Below are positions 1 through 8,317 of a DNA stretch of 64,000 nt, in pieces. Below the pieces are notes generated by a model that had not been told where the DNA came from, did no database searches, and saw nothing but the letters and a program-made list of their open reading frames with translations. This DNA is from Brevundimonas sp. SGAir0440 (GTDB lineage Bacteria > Pseudomonadota > Alphaproteobacteria > Caulobacterales > Caulobacteraceae), in the NCBI RefSeq assembly GCF_005484585.1, contig NZ_CP039435.1:2666001-2730000 (forward strand), written 5' to 3'. Numbering within the stretch: the first letter of the stretch is position 1; every line of letters starts with the position of its first letter. The translations under genes and the position numbers were made by a program.

Positions 1-454
1 TGTAGGGGGTGCGCACGGTCTGGGCGATCACGCCCTCGACGGCCAGGCCCTGGATGGTGGTCGGATAGGGCTGATCGACGCTGACATAGGCCGCGCCGCC
101 GCCTCCGCCGAAGCTGCCCGAGAACCCGCCGGCCCGCGCATTGACATAGGACCGCGCGCCCGAGTTGGCGTTCGAGTTGGCCCCGGCGCCCGCGTTTGCA
201 TTGGCGCTCGCGCCAAGGTTCACGTTCACATTGACGTTGGTGTTGATGTTGCCGTTCCAGTTTCCACCGCCGCCGGGACCGCAGTTTCCGCCGCCGTTGC
301 AGGGCGGCGGCTCGGGCGGAGGCGGCGGCTCGCACGAGGTGCAGGGCGGCGGCTGACAGCCGGACGTGCATTGCGCCAGCGCGGCTCCGGCGCCCGCCGA
401 AACGGCGAGACCGGCCGCCAGGCCCAGCATCCAATTCGTGATCCGCAGCCGCAT
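1..454 (-). CDS. Secreted Asn/Gly-rich protein, 3' part cut by window edge
   Basis: The reading frame starts at an ATG at 454 on the minus strand and stays open to the window edge, giving 151 residues. Residues 1-27 are a Sec signal peptide with an ALA cleavage site. The mature part opens with a Cys/Pro-rich stretch (Cys at about 29, 33, 38, 41, 52 and 58), then an Asn/Val and Asn/Ala alternating segment, then a Gly-rich segment. A GGGAG Shine-Dalgarno lies just upstream. The composition suggests an exported or surface protein with Cys pairs that could form disulfides; no family is recognised. It is transcribed divergently from ileS. The function is unknown and the C-terminus lies outside the window. 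Confidence 0.75.
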   Translation of the reverse strand, partial: MRLRITNWMLGLAAGLAVSAGAGAALAQCTSGCQPPPCTSCEPPPPPEPPPCNGGGNCGPGGGGNWNGNINTNVNVNVNLGASANANAGAGANSNANSGARSYVNARAGGFSGSFGGGGGAAYVSVDQPYPTTIQGLAVEGVIAQTVRTPY

Positions 455-769
455 CGGCGGGAACTCCCAAGCGAATATCGTGTCGGCCGAACAAGATTCC
501 GGCCGATCCTCCCGTCACAAAATCGCAAAAGCCTTTCGTTTCCGTTGATGAGGCCTGCGCTTCGGGATGGCGCAACGCCGCATCCGTCTGCTAGACCGCC
601 CGCACAATGACCGTCCGCGTCTCCATTCGCCTGATTTCGATTAGCCGCCCGGCGTAGCGCTCCTGGGCCGCTTGGCCCCGTGCACGCCGGGATCGAAAGC
701 CCTCAAGCAGCGCGAAGCGCGATAGGGCGAAGAGAACAGCGACCTAATTCCAAGACGCCGAGACGACCC
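455..769. other. Divergent intergenic region with an inverted repeat
   Basis: This 315-base gap separates the divergent secreted-protein gene and ileS and must hold both promoters. A dyad of 7-base arms (TCGGCCG at 483-489, CGGCCGA at 500-506) lies near the secreted-protein gene and could be an operator or a leader hairpin. No T-box or other recognisable riboswitch is visible before ileS, and no convincing small ORF was found. Confidence 0.4.
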
Positions 770-3712
770 ATGGCCGACGCCCCCGAAAACACCTCCGAAT
801 CCCCCGCTCATCCCCGCGAAGGCGGGGACCGCGACTATCGCGACACCGTCTTCCTGCCCGAGACGCCCTTCCCCATGCGCGGCGGCCTGCCCCAGAAGGA
901 GCCCCTGATCCTGGAGCAGTGGGGCGACCTCTACGGGACCCTGCGCGCCGAGCGTCAGAAGCAGAACGCCCCCCTCTACGTCCTTCACGACGGCCCGCCT
1001 TACGCCAACGGCGACATCCACATCGGCCATGCGTTGAACAAGACGCTGAAGGACTTCGTGGTCCGCAGCCGGTTCCTCCTGGGCTACGACGTCGACTACG
1101 TCCCCGGCTGGGACTGCCACGGCCTGCCGATCGAGTGGAAGATCGAGGAGCAGTTCCGCGCCAAGGGTCGCCGCAAGGACGAGGTGTCCAAGGACGAGTT
1201 CCGCCGCGCCTGCCGCGAATACGCCGGCAAATACATCGACCTGCAAAAGGATCAGTTCCACCGGCTGGGCATCGTCGGCGACTTCGCCAACCGCTACGCC
1301 ACCATGGACTTCACCTCCGAGGCGGCCATCGTCGCCGAGTTCCACAAGTTCAAGAACTCGGGCCAGCTGTATCGCGGTTCCAAACCCGTCATGTGGTCGC
1401 CCGTCGAGCGCACAGCCCTGGCCGACGCCGAGATCGAATATCACGACCACGTCAGCCCAACGATCTGGGTCAAGTTCCCGGTCACGGCCATGTCGGACGA
1501 CCATCCCGATGACCTCCTGGCCTTCCGCTCCAGCACCCCGTCCATCGTCATCTGGACCACCACGCCCTGGACCATCCCGGCCAACCGCGCCATCAGCTAC
1601 GGCCCCGAGATCGCCTATGGCCTGTATGAGGTCACGGCCATGGAGGAAGGTCTGGAGTTCGCGCCCTGGGCCAAGCCGGGCGATCGCCTGATCCTGGCCG
1701 ACAAGCTGGCCGAAGAGGTGTTCAAGGCCGCCAAGATCGCCGCCTGGACCCGCGTCTACGACATCAATCCGTCGGGCCTGGAGACCGCGCACCCGCTGGC
1801 TGCGCTCGACAGCGGCTACGGCTTCTCCGTGCCCCTGCTGGCCGGCGACCACGTCACCGACGACGCCGGCACCGGCTTCGTCCACACCGCGCCCGGCCAC
1901 GGCGCCGACGACTTCGAGGTCTGGAAGGCCCACGGTCATCACGAGGTGCCCGACACCGTCGATCCCGACGGCGCCTACTATGCGCACGTCCCCCTGTTCG
2001 CGGGCCTGAAGGTGCTGGAGACCGAGGGCAAGAAGACCGGCAAGTTCGGTCCCGCCAACGGCGCGGTGATGGAAAAGCTGATCGAGGCCGGCGCCCTGTT
2101 GGCGCGCGGGCGGCTGGAGCACTCCTATCCGCACAGCTGGCGCTCCAAGGCGCCGATCATCTTCCGCAACACCCCCCAGTGGTTCATCCGCATGGATCAG
2201 CCCTTGAAGAGCGGCGACACCCTGCGCGAGACGGCGCTGAACGCCATCGACGCCACCGCCTTCCATCCCGTCGCCGGCAAGAACCGTATCCGCTCGATGG
2301 TCGAGGGCCGTCCCGACTGGCTGGTCAGCCGCCAGCGCGCCTGGGGCACGCCGCTCGCCATGTTCATCGACAAACTGACGGGCCAGCCCCTGCATGACCC
2401 CGAGGTCGACGCCCGCATCGTCGCGGCCGTCGCCGAACACGGCGCCGACATCTGGTTCACTGCGCCCGACAGCGATTTCCTGGGCGCCTACGACCCGGCC
2501 CGCTACGAAAAGGTCGAGGACATTCTGGACGTCTGGTTCGATTCCGGCTCGACCCACGCCTTCACGCTCGACCCGCGCCTGCCGGAAAACGGCTATGCCG
2601 GCGACCGTCCCGCCCACTGGCCCGCCGACCTCTATCTGGAAGGCTCCGACCAGCACCGCGGCTGGTTCCAGTCGTCCCTGCTGGAAGGTTGCGGCACCCG
2701 TGGCCGCGCCCCATTCAAGGCGGTCCTGACCCACGGCTTCACCCTCGACGAGAAGGGGGAGAAGATGTCCAAGTCCAAGGGCAATACGACCGACCCCCTG
2801 ACCATCATCAAGGAATCCGGCGCCGACATCCTGCGTCTGTGGGTGGCCCTGGTCGACTATTCGGACGACCAGCGGATCGGCAAACAGATCCTGCAGACCA
2901 CGGTCGACGCCTATCGCAAGCTCAGGAACACCGTCCGCTACCTGCTGGGCGCCCTGGCCGATTTCGACGAGGCCGAACGCCTGCCGCTGGACCAGATGCC
3001 GCCACTGGAGCGGTTCGTCCTGCACCGTCTGCACGAACTCGACGCCCAGGTCCGCGCCGCCTACGCCGAATACCGCTTCCAGGACGTCGTCCGCCCGGTG
3101 CTGGAGTTCTGCGCCGGCGACCTGTCGGCCCTTTATTTCGATATCCGCAAGGACGCCCTCTACTGCGACCGCCCCGACAGCCAGCGTCGCCGCGCCGCCC
3201 GCACGGTGATGGACGAGGTCTTCATGCGCCTGACCGCCTGGCTGGCCCCGCTGACGCCCTTCACCATGGAAGAGGCCTGGACGACGCGCTTCCCGGACGC
3301 GGGCTCCAACTGCGCCCGCGTGATCCCCGACACTCCGGCGGAATGGAGCAACCCCGCCGAGGCCGAGCGTTGGGCGGCGATCAATACGGTTCTCGAAGTG
3401 GTCAATGAATCGCTTGAGGCCGCCCGCCGCGAGAAACTGATCGGCGGCGCCCTGGACGCTTGGCCGACCGTCACCGCCCCGGCCTCCGCCTTCGCTCCGT
3501 TTGAAGGCCTCGATGCGGCCGAGATCTTCCGCACCTCGGGCGCCGATCTTGTCGAAGGCGAGACCATCTCGGTCACGGTCGCTGTCGCCGACCACCCCAA
3601 ATGCGCCCGCTCCTGGCGGCGCGTCCCCGACGTCGGCTCCGACCCCGCCTACCCCGACCTCTCGGCCCGCGACGCCGATGCGGTTCGGCACTGGGACCAG
3701 ACGCACGCCTGA
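770..3712 (+). CDS. ileS: Isoleucyl-tRNA synthetase
   Basis: This 980-residue class I aminoacyl-tRNA synthetase charges tRNA-Ile and edits misactivated valine in the cytoplasm. The HIGH motif is at residues 84-87 and KMSKS at about 665-669, with the CP1 editing domain between them and the anticodon-binding domain behind. The start at 770 gives MADAPEN and matches the family; upstream in-frame codons look non-coding. The C-terminal region has KCARS where the zinc-binding form has two CxxC pairs, and the second pair is replaced by a DLSARDADAV-type segment. The Zn knuckle is therefore missing, which I recall as common in alphaproteobacteria. Residues 13-20 are encoded by a small palindromic repeat (see 811-828). 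Confidence 0.97.
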   Translation: MADAPENTSESPAHPREGGDRDYRDTVFLPETPFPMRGGLPQKEPLILEQWGDLYGTLRAERQKQNAPLYVLHDGPPYANGDIHIGHALNKTLKDFVVRSRFLLGYDVDYVPGWDCHGLPIEWKIEEQFRAKGRRKDEVSKDEFRRACREYAGKYIDLQKDQFHRLGIVGDFANRYATMDFTSEAAIVAEFHKFKNSGQLYRGSKPVMWSPVERTALADAEIEYHDHVSPTIWVKFPVTAMSDDHPDDLLAFRSSTPSIVIWTTTPWTIPANRAISYGPEIAYGLYEVTAMEEGLEFAPWAKPGDRLILADKLAEEVFKAAKIAAWTRVYDINPSGLETAHPLAALDSGYGFSVPLLAGDHVTDDAGTGFVHTAPGHGADDFEVWKAHGHHEVPDTVDPDGAYYAHVPLFAGLKVLETEGKKTGKFGPANGAVMEKLIEAGALLARGRLEHSYPHSWRSKAPIIFRNTPQWFIRMDQPLKSGDTLRETALNAIDATAFHPVAGKNRIRSMVEGRPDWLVSRQRAWGTPLAMFIDKLTGQPLHDPEVDARIVAAVAEHGADIWFTAPDSDFLGAYDPARYEKVEDILDVWFDSGSTHAFTLDPRLPENGYAGDRPAHWPADLYLEGSDQHRGWFQSSLLEGCGTRGRAPFKAVLTHGFTLDEKGEKMSKSKGNTTDPLTIIKESGADILRLWVALVDYSDDQRIGKQILQTTVDAYRKLRNTVRYLLGALADFDEAERLPLDQMPPLERFVLHRLHELDAQVRAAYAEYRFQDVVRPVLEFCAGDLSALYFDIRKDALYCDRPDSQRRRAARTVMDEVFMRLTAWLAPLTPFTMEEAWTTRFPDAGSNCARVIPDTPAEWSNPAEAERWAAINTVLEVVNESLEAARREKLIGGALDAWPTVTAPASAFAPFEGLDAAEIFRTSGADLVEGETISVTVAVADHPKCARSWRRVPDVGSDPAYPDLSARDADAVRHWDQTHA
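811..828. repeat. Short palindromic repeat inside the ileS 5' coding region
   Basis: The arms TCCCCGC (811-817) and GCGGGGA (822-828) flank a GAAG loop. It falls in frame within codons 14-20 of ileS and encodes the HPREGG-like peptide. This type of CCCGCGAAGGCGGG palindrome is known as a dispersed repeat in alphaproteobacterial genomes; its presence inside the disordered N-terminus of an essential gene suggests a tolerated insertion. Confidence 0.6.
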
Positions 3713-3724
3713 TCGCACCAAAGT

Positions 3725-3867
3725 CTCCTCCCCACAGCGTGGGGAGGGGGACCGCGAAGCGGTGGAGGGGCTCTTGACGCTGCTTAGGCGCCGGGGATGC
3801 GGTGAAGAGCCCCTTCGTCACGGCGCGAAGGCGCGCCGCGCCACCTCCCCATGAAATGGGGAGGAGA
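3725..3867. repeat. Palindromic intergenic repeat element A
   Basis: The ends are inverted copies: TCTCCTCCCCA at 3725-3735 and TGGGGAGGAGA at 3857-3867. Inner inverted parts include GGGGCTCTT near 3769 and AAGAGCCCC near 3807. It contains the core GGACCGCGAAGCGG, which recurs in the element at 52412-52583. It lies directly after ileS, where folded RNA could act as a 3' end barrier. The size and architecture resemble RIME/MITE-like non-coding repeats; no transposase is present. Confidence 0.65.
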
Positions 3868-4004
3868 CGATGCGCAGCCATCGCAATGCCGCTGGCCCAT
3901 CCGCAGCGATTTCAACCGCTTGCCGATTTATATCCTCCGTCTCCCATCCACGGGGTCAAACGGCCGCATAATGCGCCCGTCTCGTCGCATGGAGGGCTCG
4001 CCTG

Positions 4005-4185
4005 GCCTGCGACCTTGCGGCGGCGGGAGCGGGGGAAACGGGTGCGATGGTGAAATCCCATCGCGGCGCCGGGGCTGATCGGCCGGGGAATCGCTCCGGC
4101 GCCGGCAGTCGCGTCGCAGGGTCGAGGGGGATACTCGGCCGCACCGGGGATCGGGGATCGCTGCTCCGACCTGCCCGTCGCAGGC
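4005..4185 (+). ncRNA. Candidate structured RNA of unknown class
   Basis: The arms GCCTGCGAC (4005-4013) and GTCGCAGGC (4177-4185) are perfectly complementary and enclose about 160 bases. Inside is a strong local hairpin (GCGATGG / CCATCGC around 4042-4064) and further GC-rich complementarity (GGCGCCGG repeats). I compared it by eye with RNase P RNA, tmRNA, SRP RNA, 6S RNA and the cobalamin riboswitch, and none of their signature motifs is present. It may be a novel leader or sRNA, or simply GC-rich intergenic DNA. The strand is assumed from the downstream gene. Confidence 0.25.
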
Positions 4186-4469
4186 TTATGGGGTTAGGCG
4201 ATAAGACCGCCACCGCTCGGCGCCCCGAGCTTGCAGGCCAACCTTCCGCGCGGAGCGTCATACCCTTCGTCGAAACGGTAACTCAAACCACAGACCTCCG
4301 GGCGAAGGCCCGGCGCTCCGCCCAGCCCTCCAGACTTCGCAGGCCGAACGCCGCGAAGACGAAGCCGTTTTCCGTCCCGCGCGACACCGCGTCATCTTGT
4401 CAAACCGCCCCGCGCGCCCCAACTGCAAAGCCTACCCAAATCCCACCTTCGCTCGCGACAGGAGCCCTG

Positions 4470-5723
4470 ATGCCGCATGCCGACAGCCTGATTCTCACCC
4501 TGGTCGGGGGCTTCGTCCTCGCCTTCGTGTTCGGCATGCTGGCGCATCGGCTGAAACTGTCGCCCCTGGTGGGTTATCTCGTCGCGGGCGTGATCGTCGG
4601 CCCGTATACGGGCGGCTTCGTCGCCGACACCGAACTGGCCCCGCAACTGGCCGAGATCGGCGTCATACTGCTGATGTTTGGCGTCGGCCTGCACTTCTCG
4701 CCCAAGGATCTGATGCAGGTCCGAAAGGTCGCCATTCCCGGCGCCCTGGTTCAGATCGGCGTCGCCACCGTGCTGGGCTGGGGGCTGGGCCGGTTCGTGC
4801 TGGGCCTGGGCGATATCGAGGCCCTGCTGATGGGCTTTGCCCTGTCCGTCGCCTCGACCGTCGTCCTGCTGCGCGCGCTTGAGGAGCGCAGACAGGTCAA
4901 GGGCGAGATCGGCCGCATCGCCGTTGGCTGGCTGATCGTCGAGGATCTGGTCATCGTCATCGCCCTGGTCATGCTGCCCATGGTGCTGGTCCCTGCCGGA
5001 ACCCAGACGGACTTCGCCGCCTTGGGAACCGACGTCGGCCTGACCCTGCTCAAGGTCGTGCTGTTCGTCGTCGGCATGCTGGTCGTCGGCGGCAAGGTCA
5101 TTCCCTGGCTGCTGATCCGCATCGCCCACACCAAGTCGCGCGAGCTCTTCACCCTGGGCGTCCTCGCCATCGCCCTGGGCATCGCCTGGCTGGCCTATTT
5201 CCTGTTCCACTCCTTCGCGCTGGGCGCCTTCCTGGCCGGTCTGGTGATGAACGCCTCGCCCTTGGGTCACAATGCGGCCGAGCGGTCCTTGCCCCTGCGC
5301 GACGCATTCGCGGTGCTGTTCTTCGTTTCGGTCGGCATGCTGTTCGACCCGATGATCGTGGTGCGCCAGCCGTGGGCGGTCCTGGGCGTGCTGGGCATCG
5401 TCATCGTTGGCAAGTCGGTCGCGGCCCTGGTCATCACCCAGACCTTCAAACTGGATCGGCCGACCGGCTTCACCGTCGCGGCGTCCCTGGCCCAGATCGG
5501 CGAATTCTCCTTCATCCTGGCCGCGCTCGGCGTGTCGCTGGGCGCCATGAGCCGCGAGACCCACGACCTGATCCTGGCCGCCGCCCTGCTGTCGATCTCG
5601 CTGAACCCCTTCGTCTTCCTGTTCACCGACCGGATGGGCGGCAAGCCGAAGCCGCCCGCCACCGGCGCGATCCGACCCGCAGCGGCAGACGGCCCGATCA
5701 CGGATGCGGTCGCGGCGCCCTGA
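4470..5723 (+). CDS. CPA2-family cation/proton antiporter, KefB-like membrane domain only
   Basis: This 417-residue polytopic inner-membrane protein has about 12 hydrophobic segments and belongs to the Na+/H+ exchanger (PF00999) CPA2 branch, like the membrane part of KefB/YbaL. It probably exchanges K+ or Na+ for protons. The start at 4470 follows a good AGGAG Shine-Dalgarno at about 4460-4464 and begins MPHADSL. Conserved features include the GYLVAGVIVGP segment and the ERRQVKGEIGRIAVG loop. Relatives usually carry a cytoplasmic TrkA-N/RCK domain of about 150 residues; here the protein ends shortly after the last helix with a Pro/Ala-rich tail, so nucleotide or glutathione gating through RCK is absent. 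Confidence 0.85.
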   Translation: MPHADSLILTLVGGFVLAFVFGMLAHRLKLSPLVGYLVAGVIVGPYTGGFVADTELAPQLAEIGVILLMFGVGLHFSPKDLMQVRKVAIPGALVQIGVATVLGWGLGRFVLGLGDIEALLMGFALSVASTVVLLRALEERRQVKGEIGRIAVGWLIVEDLVIVIALVMLPMVLVPAGTQTDFAALGTDVGLTLLKVVLFVVGMLVVGGKVIPWLLIRIAHTKSRELFTLGVLAIALGIAWLAYFLFHSFALGAFLAGLVMNASPLGHNAAERSLPLRDAFAVLFFVSVGMLFDPMIVVRQPWAVLGVLGIVIVGKSVAALVITQTFKLDRPTGFTVAASLAQIGEFSFILAALGVSLGAMSRETHDLILAAALLSISLNPFVFLFTDRMGGKPKPPATGAIRPAAADGPITDAVAAP

Positions 5724-5763
5724 GCCCCTTTCCGCGCCGCGCGCCGCCCGCTATCGTCTGCTC

Positions 5764-5964
5764 ATGGACAAAATCGCCGCAGATCAGGCCGTGCTTCACT
5801 ATGGCGACGGCGAGTTCGCCGTCTTGAAGCCCGGCCGCTTCGTGCGCTGCGCCGTGACGGACAAACCGATCCCGCTGGAAGTCCTCCGCTACTGGAGCCC
5901 CAGCCGTCAGCAGCCCTATTTCGGCCCGGCCGAATTCATCGCGGCCCAGCAAGGCGATCAATGA
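5764..5964 (+). CDS. DUF2093 small protein
   Basis: This 66-residue protein matches the alphaproteobacterial DUF2093 family in size and sequence: an LHYGDGEF motif near the N-terminus, then the GRFVRCAVT segment and the IPLEVLRYW motif. No signal peptide or membrane helix is seen, so it should be cytoplasmic. The family function is unknown. Its stop overlaps the ATG of the M23 peptidase (ATGA at 5961-5964), indicating translational coupling and a shared transcript. Confidence 0.85.
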   Translation: MDKIAADQAVLHYGDGEFAVLKPGRFVRCAVTDKPIPLEVLRYWSPSRQQPYFGPAEFIAAQQGDQ

Positions 5965-6818
5965 TCCCGTCGCGCCGCGCCCTGCTGACCGGCGCGGGCG
6001 CCAGCCTGATCGCCGCGCCGCTGGAGGCTGAAGACCGCAACGCCCTGCCGCTGGCCTTGAACGGCGCCTGGCGTCAGGGCGGCTATGGCTTGGGTCGCAC
6101 CGCACCGCGCGCCCTGATCTTCGTCGACGGCGAGGCTCTGACCACCGCCTCGGCCGCCGGCCTCTTCGTGATCGGCTTTGATCGCGACGCCGGTCCAACC
6201 ACCCAGGTCGAGGCCCGGGCCGGTGACCGGTCCGCCCGTCGCACGCTCGACATCGCCCCCTACGCCTTCCCCTCGACCACCGTGGACGGTCTGCCGCCCT
6301 CGACCGTCGAGCCCAGCGATCCCGTCCTCTTGGCCCGCATCCAGCAGGAGATCGCGCTGAAGACCGAGGGTTTCGCCAGCCGCATCGACGCCGATGACTT
6401 CAAGGACGGTTTCGTCTGGCCGCTGGAGAGCTACCGGGTCTCCAGCGCCTGGGGCGCCCAACGCGTCCTGAACGGCACGCCCGCCCGGCCGCACTATGGC
6501 ATCGACTTGGCCGCCCCTCAGGGAAGCGTGATCCGCGCCCCCGCCGACGGCCGCATCGCCTTCGTCCGCCCGGACATGCATTTCGAGGGCGGCCTGACCC
6601 TGATCGACCACGGCCAGGGCCTGATCAGCTGCTATCTGCATCAGTCGCGGCTGGATGTGGCGCTGGGCCAGCGCGTCCGGCGCGGCGATCCGCTGGGCCG
6701 TGTCGGCATGACCGGCCGCGCCACCGGTCCGCACCTGTGCTGGCGCATGAAATGGCGCGATCGCAACCTGGATCCTTCCCTCATGATCGGGGCGCGTGTT
6801 CCAGAAAGTCTAGCCTGA
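5961..6818 (+). CDS. M23-family peptidase (LytM-like)
   Basis: This is a 285-residue exported peptidase or peptidase-like protein. Residues 1-22 form a Tat-like signal (SRRALLTGAG). The LytM/M23 domain covers about 155-275: HYGID gives H178 and D182, H227 lies in YLHQ, and H258 in GPHLC. The canonical last motif HxH is here HxC (H258, C260), so the third zinc ligand of classical LytM is a cysteine. It may still bind metal or may be a degenerate, regulatory LytM protein. It acts in the periplasm, either cutting peptidoglycan cross-links or activating amidases. It is translated in overlap with the DUF2093 gene. Confidence 0.88.
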   Translation: MIPSRRALLTGAGASLIAAPLEAEDRNALPLALNGAWRQGGYGLGRTAPRALIFVDGEALTTASAAGLFVIGFDRDAGPTTQVEARAGDRSARRTLDIAPYAFPSTTVDGLPPSTVEPSDPVLLARIQQEIALKTEGFASRIDADDFKDGFVWPLESYRVSSAWGAQRVLNGTPARPHYGIDLAAPQGSVIRAPADGRIAFVRPDMHFEGGLTLIDHGQGLISCYLHQSRLDVALGQRVRRGDPLGRVGMTGRATGPHLCWRMKWRDRNLDPSLMIGARVPESLA

Positions 6819-6884
6819 TCAAAGGCTCCTCTTGCGAGACTACGCATATCCACCTAGCCTCGATCCGAGATCTGGCGGGGCCCG

Positions 6885-7391
6885 ATGTTTTCTCTGAAAT
6901 CGCTGAACGTCCTGCTCGTGGACGACAATCAGAACATGCGCGCCATCGCGTCGGCCGTGCTGCATTCGGCCGACATCCGCAACGTCTATGAGGCGTCGGA
7001 AGGGGCCACGGCTTTCGATCTGCTGCGTCGCCACGCGATCGATCTGGCCATCGTCGATTTCAACATGTTTCCGCTGGACGGGGTCGAGTTCACACGGCTG
7101 GTCCGCACCAGCCCCGACAGCCCCAATCCGTTTTTGCCGATCATCATGATGACCGGCCATTCCGAACGCAGCCGCGTCTATGAGGCCCGCGACGCCGGGG
7201 TGACCGAGTTCATCGTCAAGCCGATCACCGCCAAGGCCGTGCTGGATCGGCTGAACGCCGTCATCATGCGGCCCCGCCCCTTCATCAAGGCCGACGGCTA
7301 TATCGGCCCCTGCCGTCGGCGCCGCGAGACGCCCGACTATGCCGGGCCTTACCGTCGAGGATCGGACGCCTCGCGGTCCAACGCCGCGTAG
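6885..7391 (+). CDS. Single-domain response regulator (CheY-like)
   Basis: This 168-residue protein is a receiver domain (residues 6-125) with a short basic tail. The phosphorylation site is D58 in LAIVDFNM, the acidic pocket is D13/D14, the switch Thr is T90 and the conserved Lys is K112 in VKPIT. The tail (RPRPFIKADGYIGP then an Arg-rich stretch) is typical of a widespread alphaproteobacterial stand-alone receiver group. No DNA-binding or enzymatic output domain is present, so it probably acts by protein contact, in chemotaxis or a phosphorelay. Its 3' end overlaps the convergent acyltransferase gene by 43 bases. Confidence 0.9.
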   Translation: MFSLKSLNVLLVDDNQNMRAIASAVLHSADIRNVYEASEGATAFDLLRRHAIDLAIVDFNMFPLDGVEFTRLVRTSPDSPNPFLPIIMMTGHSERSRVYEARDAGVTEFIVKPITAKAVLDRLNAVIMRPRPFIKADGYIGPCRRRRETPDYAGPYRRGSDASRSNAA

Positions 7392-8317
7392 ACCTTGTCA
7401 GGCCAGCGCTTGTGGACCCAGAACCAGTCCACGGGATGCTCTTTCACCCGGTCCTCGACGAAACGATTGGCGGCCTGGATGCCGGCCAGGGTATCGGCCG
7501 CCTTGTCCTCGCTCTGATTGACCACGATCGGCTCGTGCGCCGTCACCCGGAATCGCACGCCCGGCAGGCGGACCACCGACAGCGGCAGCATGACCGTGTC
7601 GAACTTCAACGCCAGTCTGGCCGCTCCAGGGGAGGCGTTCACCGGCTGACCGAAGAATTCCACCTCTGGCCCCTGATTGTATTTCTGATCGACCAGCAGA
7701 GCGATGGAATCGCCGCGCTTCATCCCCGCCATCAGTTCGCGCGTCCCGTCGCCCTTGGGCGCGAACAGGCGGATGCCGTACCGCTCACGGCTCTGGCGGA
7801 TCAGGGCGTCGACATACGGATTGTTGGCGGCACGATAGGTCACCTGACACGGCACGCCCGAGGCCATGATCACCGCCGCCATCACCTCGAAGTTGGCCAG
7901 ATGGCCCGAGATGAGCACGGCCGGCTTGCCGCTGTCGCGCAGGGCGTGCAGTCGTTCCATGCCCACCACCTCGACCCGCCCGCCTTCGGGCGTCAGATGA
8001 TCCATGACCGCCAGCTCGGCGAAGGTCCGACCCGTCTGGTCCCACTGCGCCAGAGCCAGCACCTCGCGCTCTGCCTCGCCCATTTCGGGAAAGGCGATGC
8101 GGAGGTTTCGCATCACCGTCTTCTGCGTGCCGGTCAGCGGCCCCAGGGTGCGCAGCAGCCAGCCGCCCAACCCCGACGCCCGCTCGACGCCCAACAGGCG
8201 CAGAAAGCCGAACAGCGCCTGAAAGCCGAAGGCCTCCAGGCGCCAGATCAGATCCTGCTTCACGCTTGTCGCGCTACCGCCCGTCGGGCGGCTTGAGCGC
8301 GTGTCTTCACCAGGCAA
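7349..8317 (-). CDS. LpxL/HtrB-family lysophospholipid or lipid A acyltransferase
   Basis: This 322-residue protein belongs to the LPLAT superfamily, Kdo2-lipid A lauroyl/myristoyl acyltransferase type. The catalytic HX4E motif is H139-E144 (HLANFE), and the KRGDSIALLVDQKY segment is the second conserved block. A hydrophobic N-terminal region fits attachment to the inner membrane. It likely adds a secondary acyl chain to lipid A. The ATG at 8317 overlaps the end of the upstream SDR gene by 11 bases, suggesting coupling; a GTG about 19 codons further in is an alternative start. The 3' end overlaps the convergent response regulator. Confidence 0.88.
   Translation of the reverse strand: MPGEDTRSSRPTGGSATSVKQDLIWRLEAFGFQALFGFLRLLGVERASGLGGWLLRTLGPLTGTQKTVMRNLRIAFPEMGEAEREVLALAQWDQTGRTFAELAVMDHLTPEGGRVEVVGMERLHALRDSGKPAVLISGHLANFEVMAAVIMASGVPCQVTYRAANNPYVDALIRQSRERYGIRLFAPKGDGTRELMAGMKRGDSIALLVDQKYNQGPEVEFFGQPVNASPGAARLALKFDTVMLPLSVVRLPGVRFRVTAHEPIVVNQSEDKAADTLAGIQAANRFVEDRVKEHPVDWFWVHKRWPDKVYAALDREASDPRR

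Larger units (their letters stand above)
3713..4469. other. Long gene-free interval between ileS and the antiporter
   Basis: The 757 bases between the ileS stop and the antiporter start contain no ORF with convincing protein character. They hold a palindromic repeat element (3725-3867) and a long-range inverted repeat enclosing a GC-rich potential RNA (4005-4185), both listed separately. A long frame runs through from 4047 into the antiporter, but its first 141 codons are Arg/Ala/Pro-rich and lack family character, so I treat them as non-coding. Confidence 0.55.

Noticed and set aside
641..3721. A 1026-codon open frame on the minus strand opposite ileS
   Set aside because: It is an antisense shadow of a GC-rich gene; it has Gly/Val/Arg-rich composition and no domain, while ileS on the plus strand is unmistakable.
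4005..4185. RNase P RNA, tmRNA, SRP RNA, 6S RNA or cobalamin riboswitch
   Set aside because: GAGGAAAGTCC/ACAGAA (RNase P), the tag frame and T-arm (tmRNA), the GGAAG/AGCA loop (SRP), the 6S bubble motifs and the GCxGCCCCCGC box (cobalamin) are all missing.
4047..4469. N-terminal extension of the antiporter by 141 codons
   Set aside because: It is Arg/Pro/Ala-rich, lacks family similarity, and the start at 4470 has a good ribosome-binding site.
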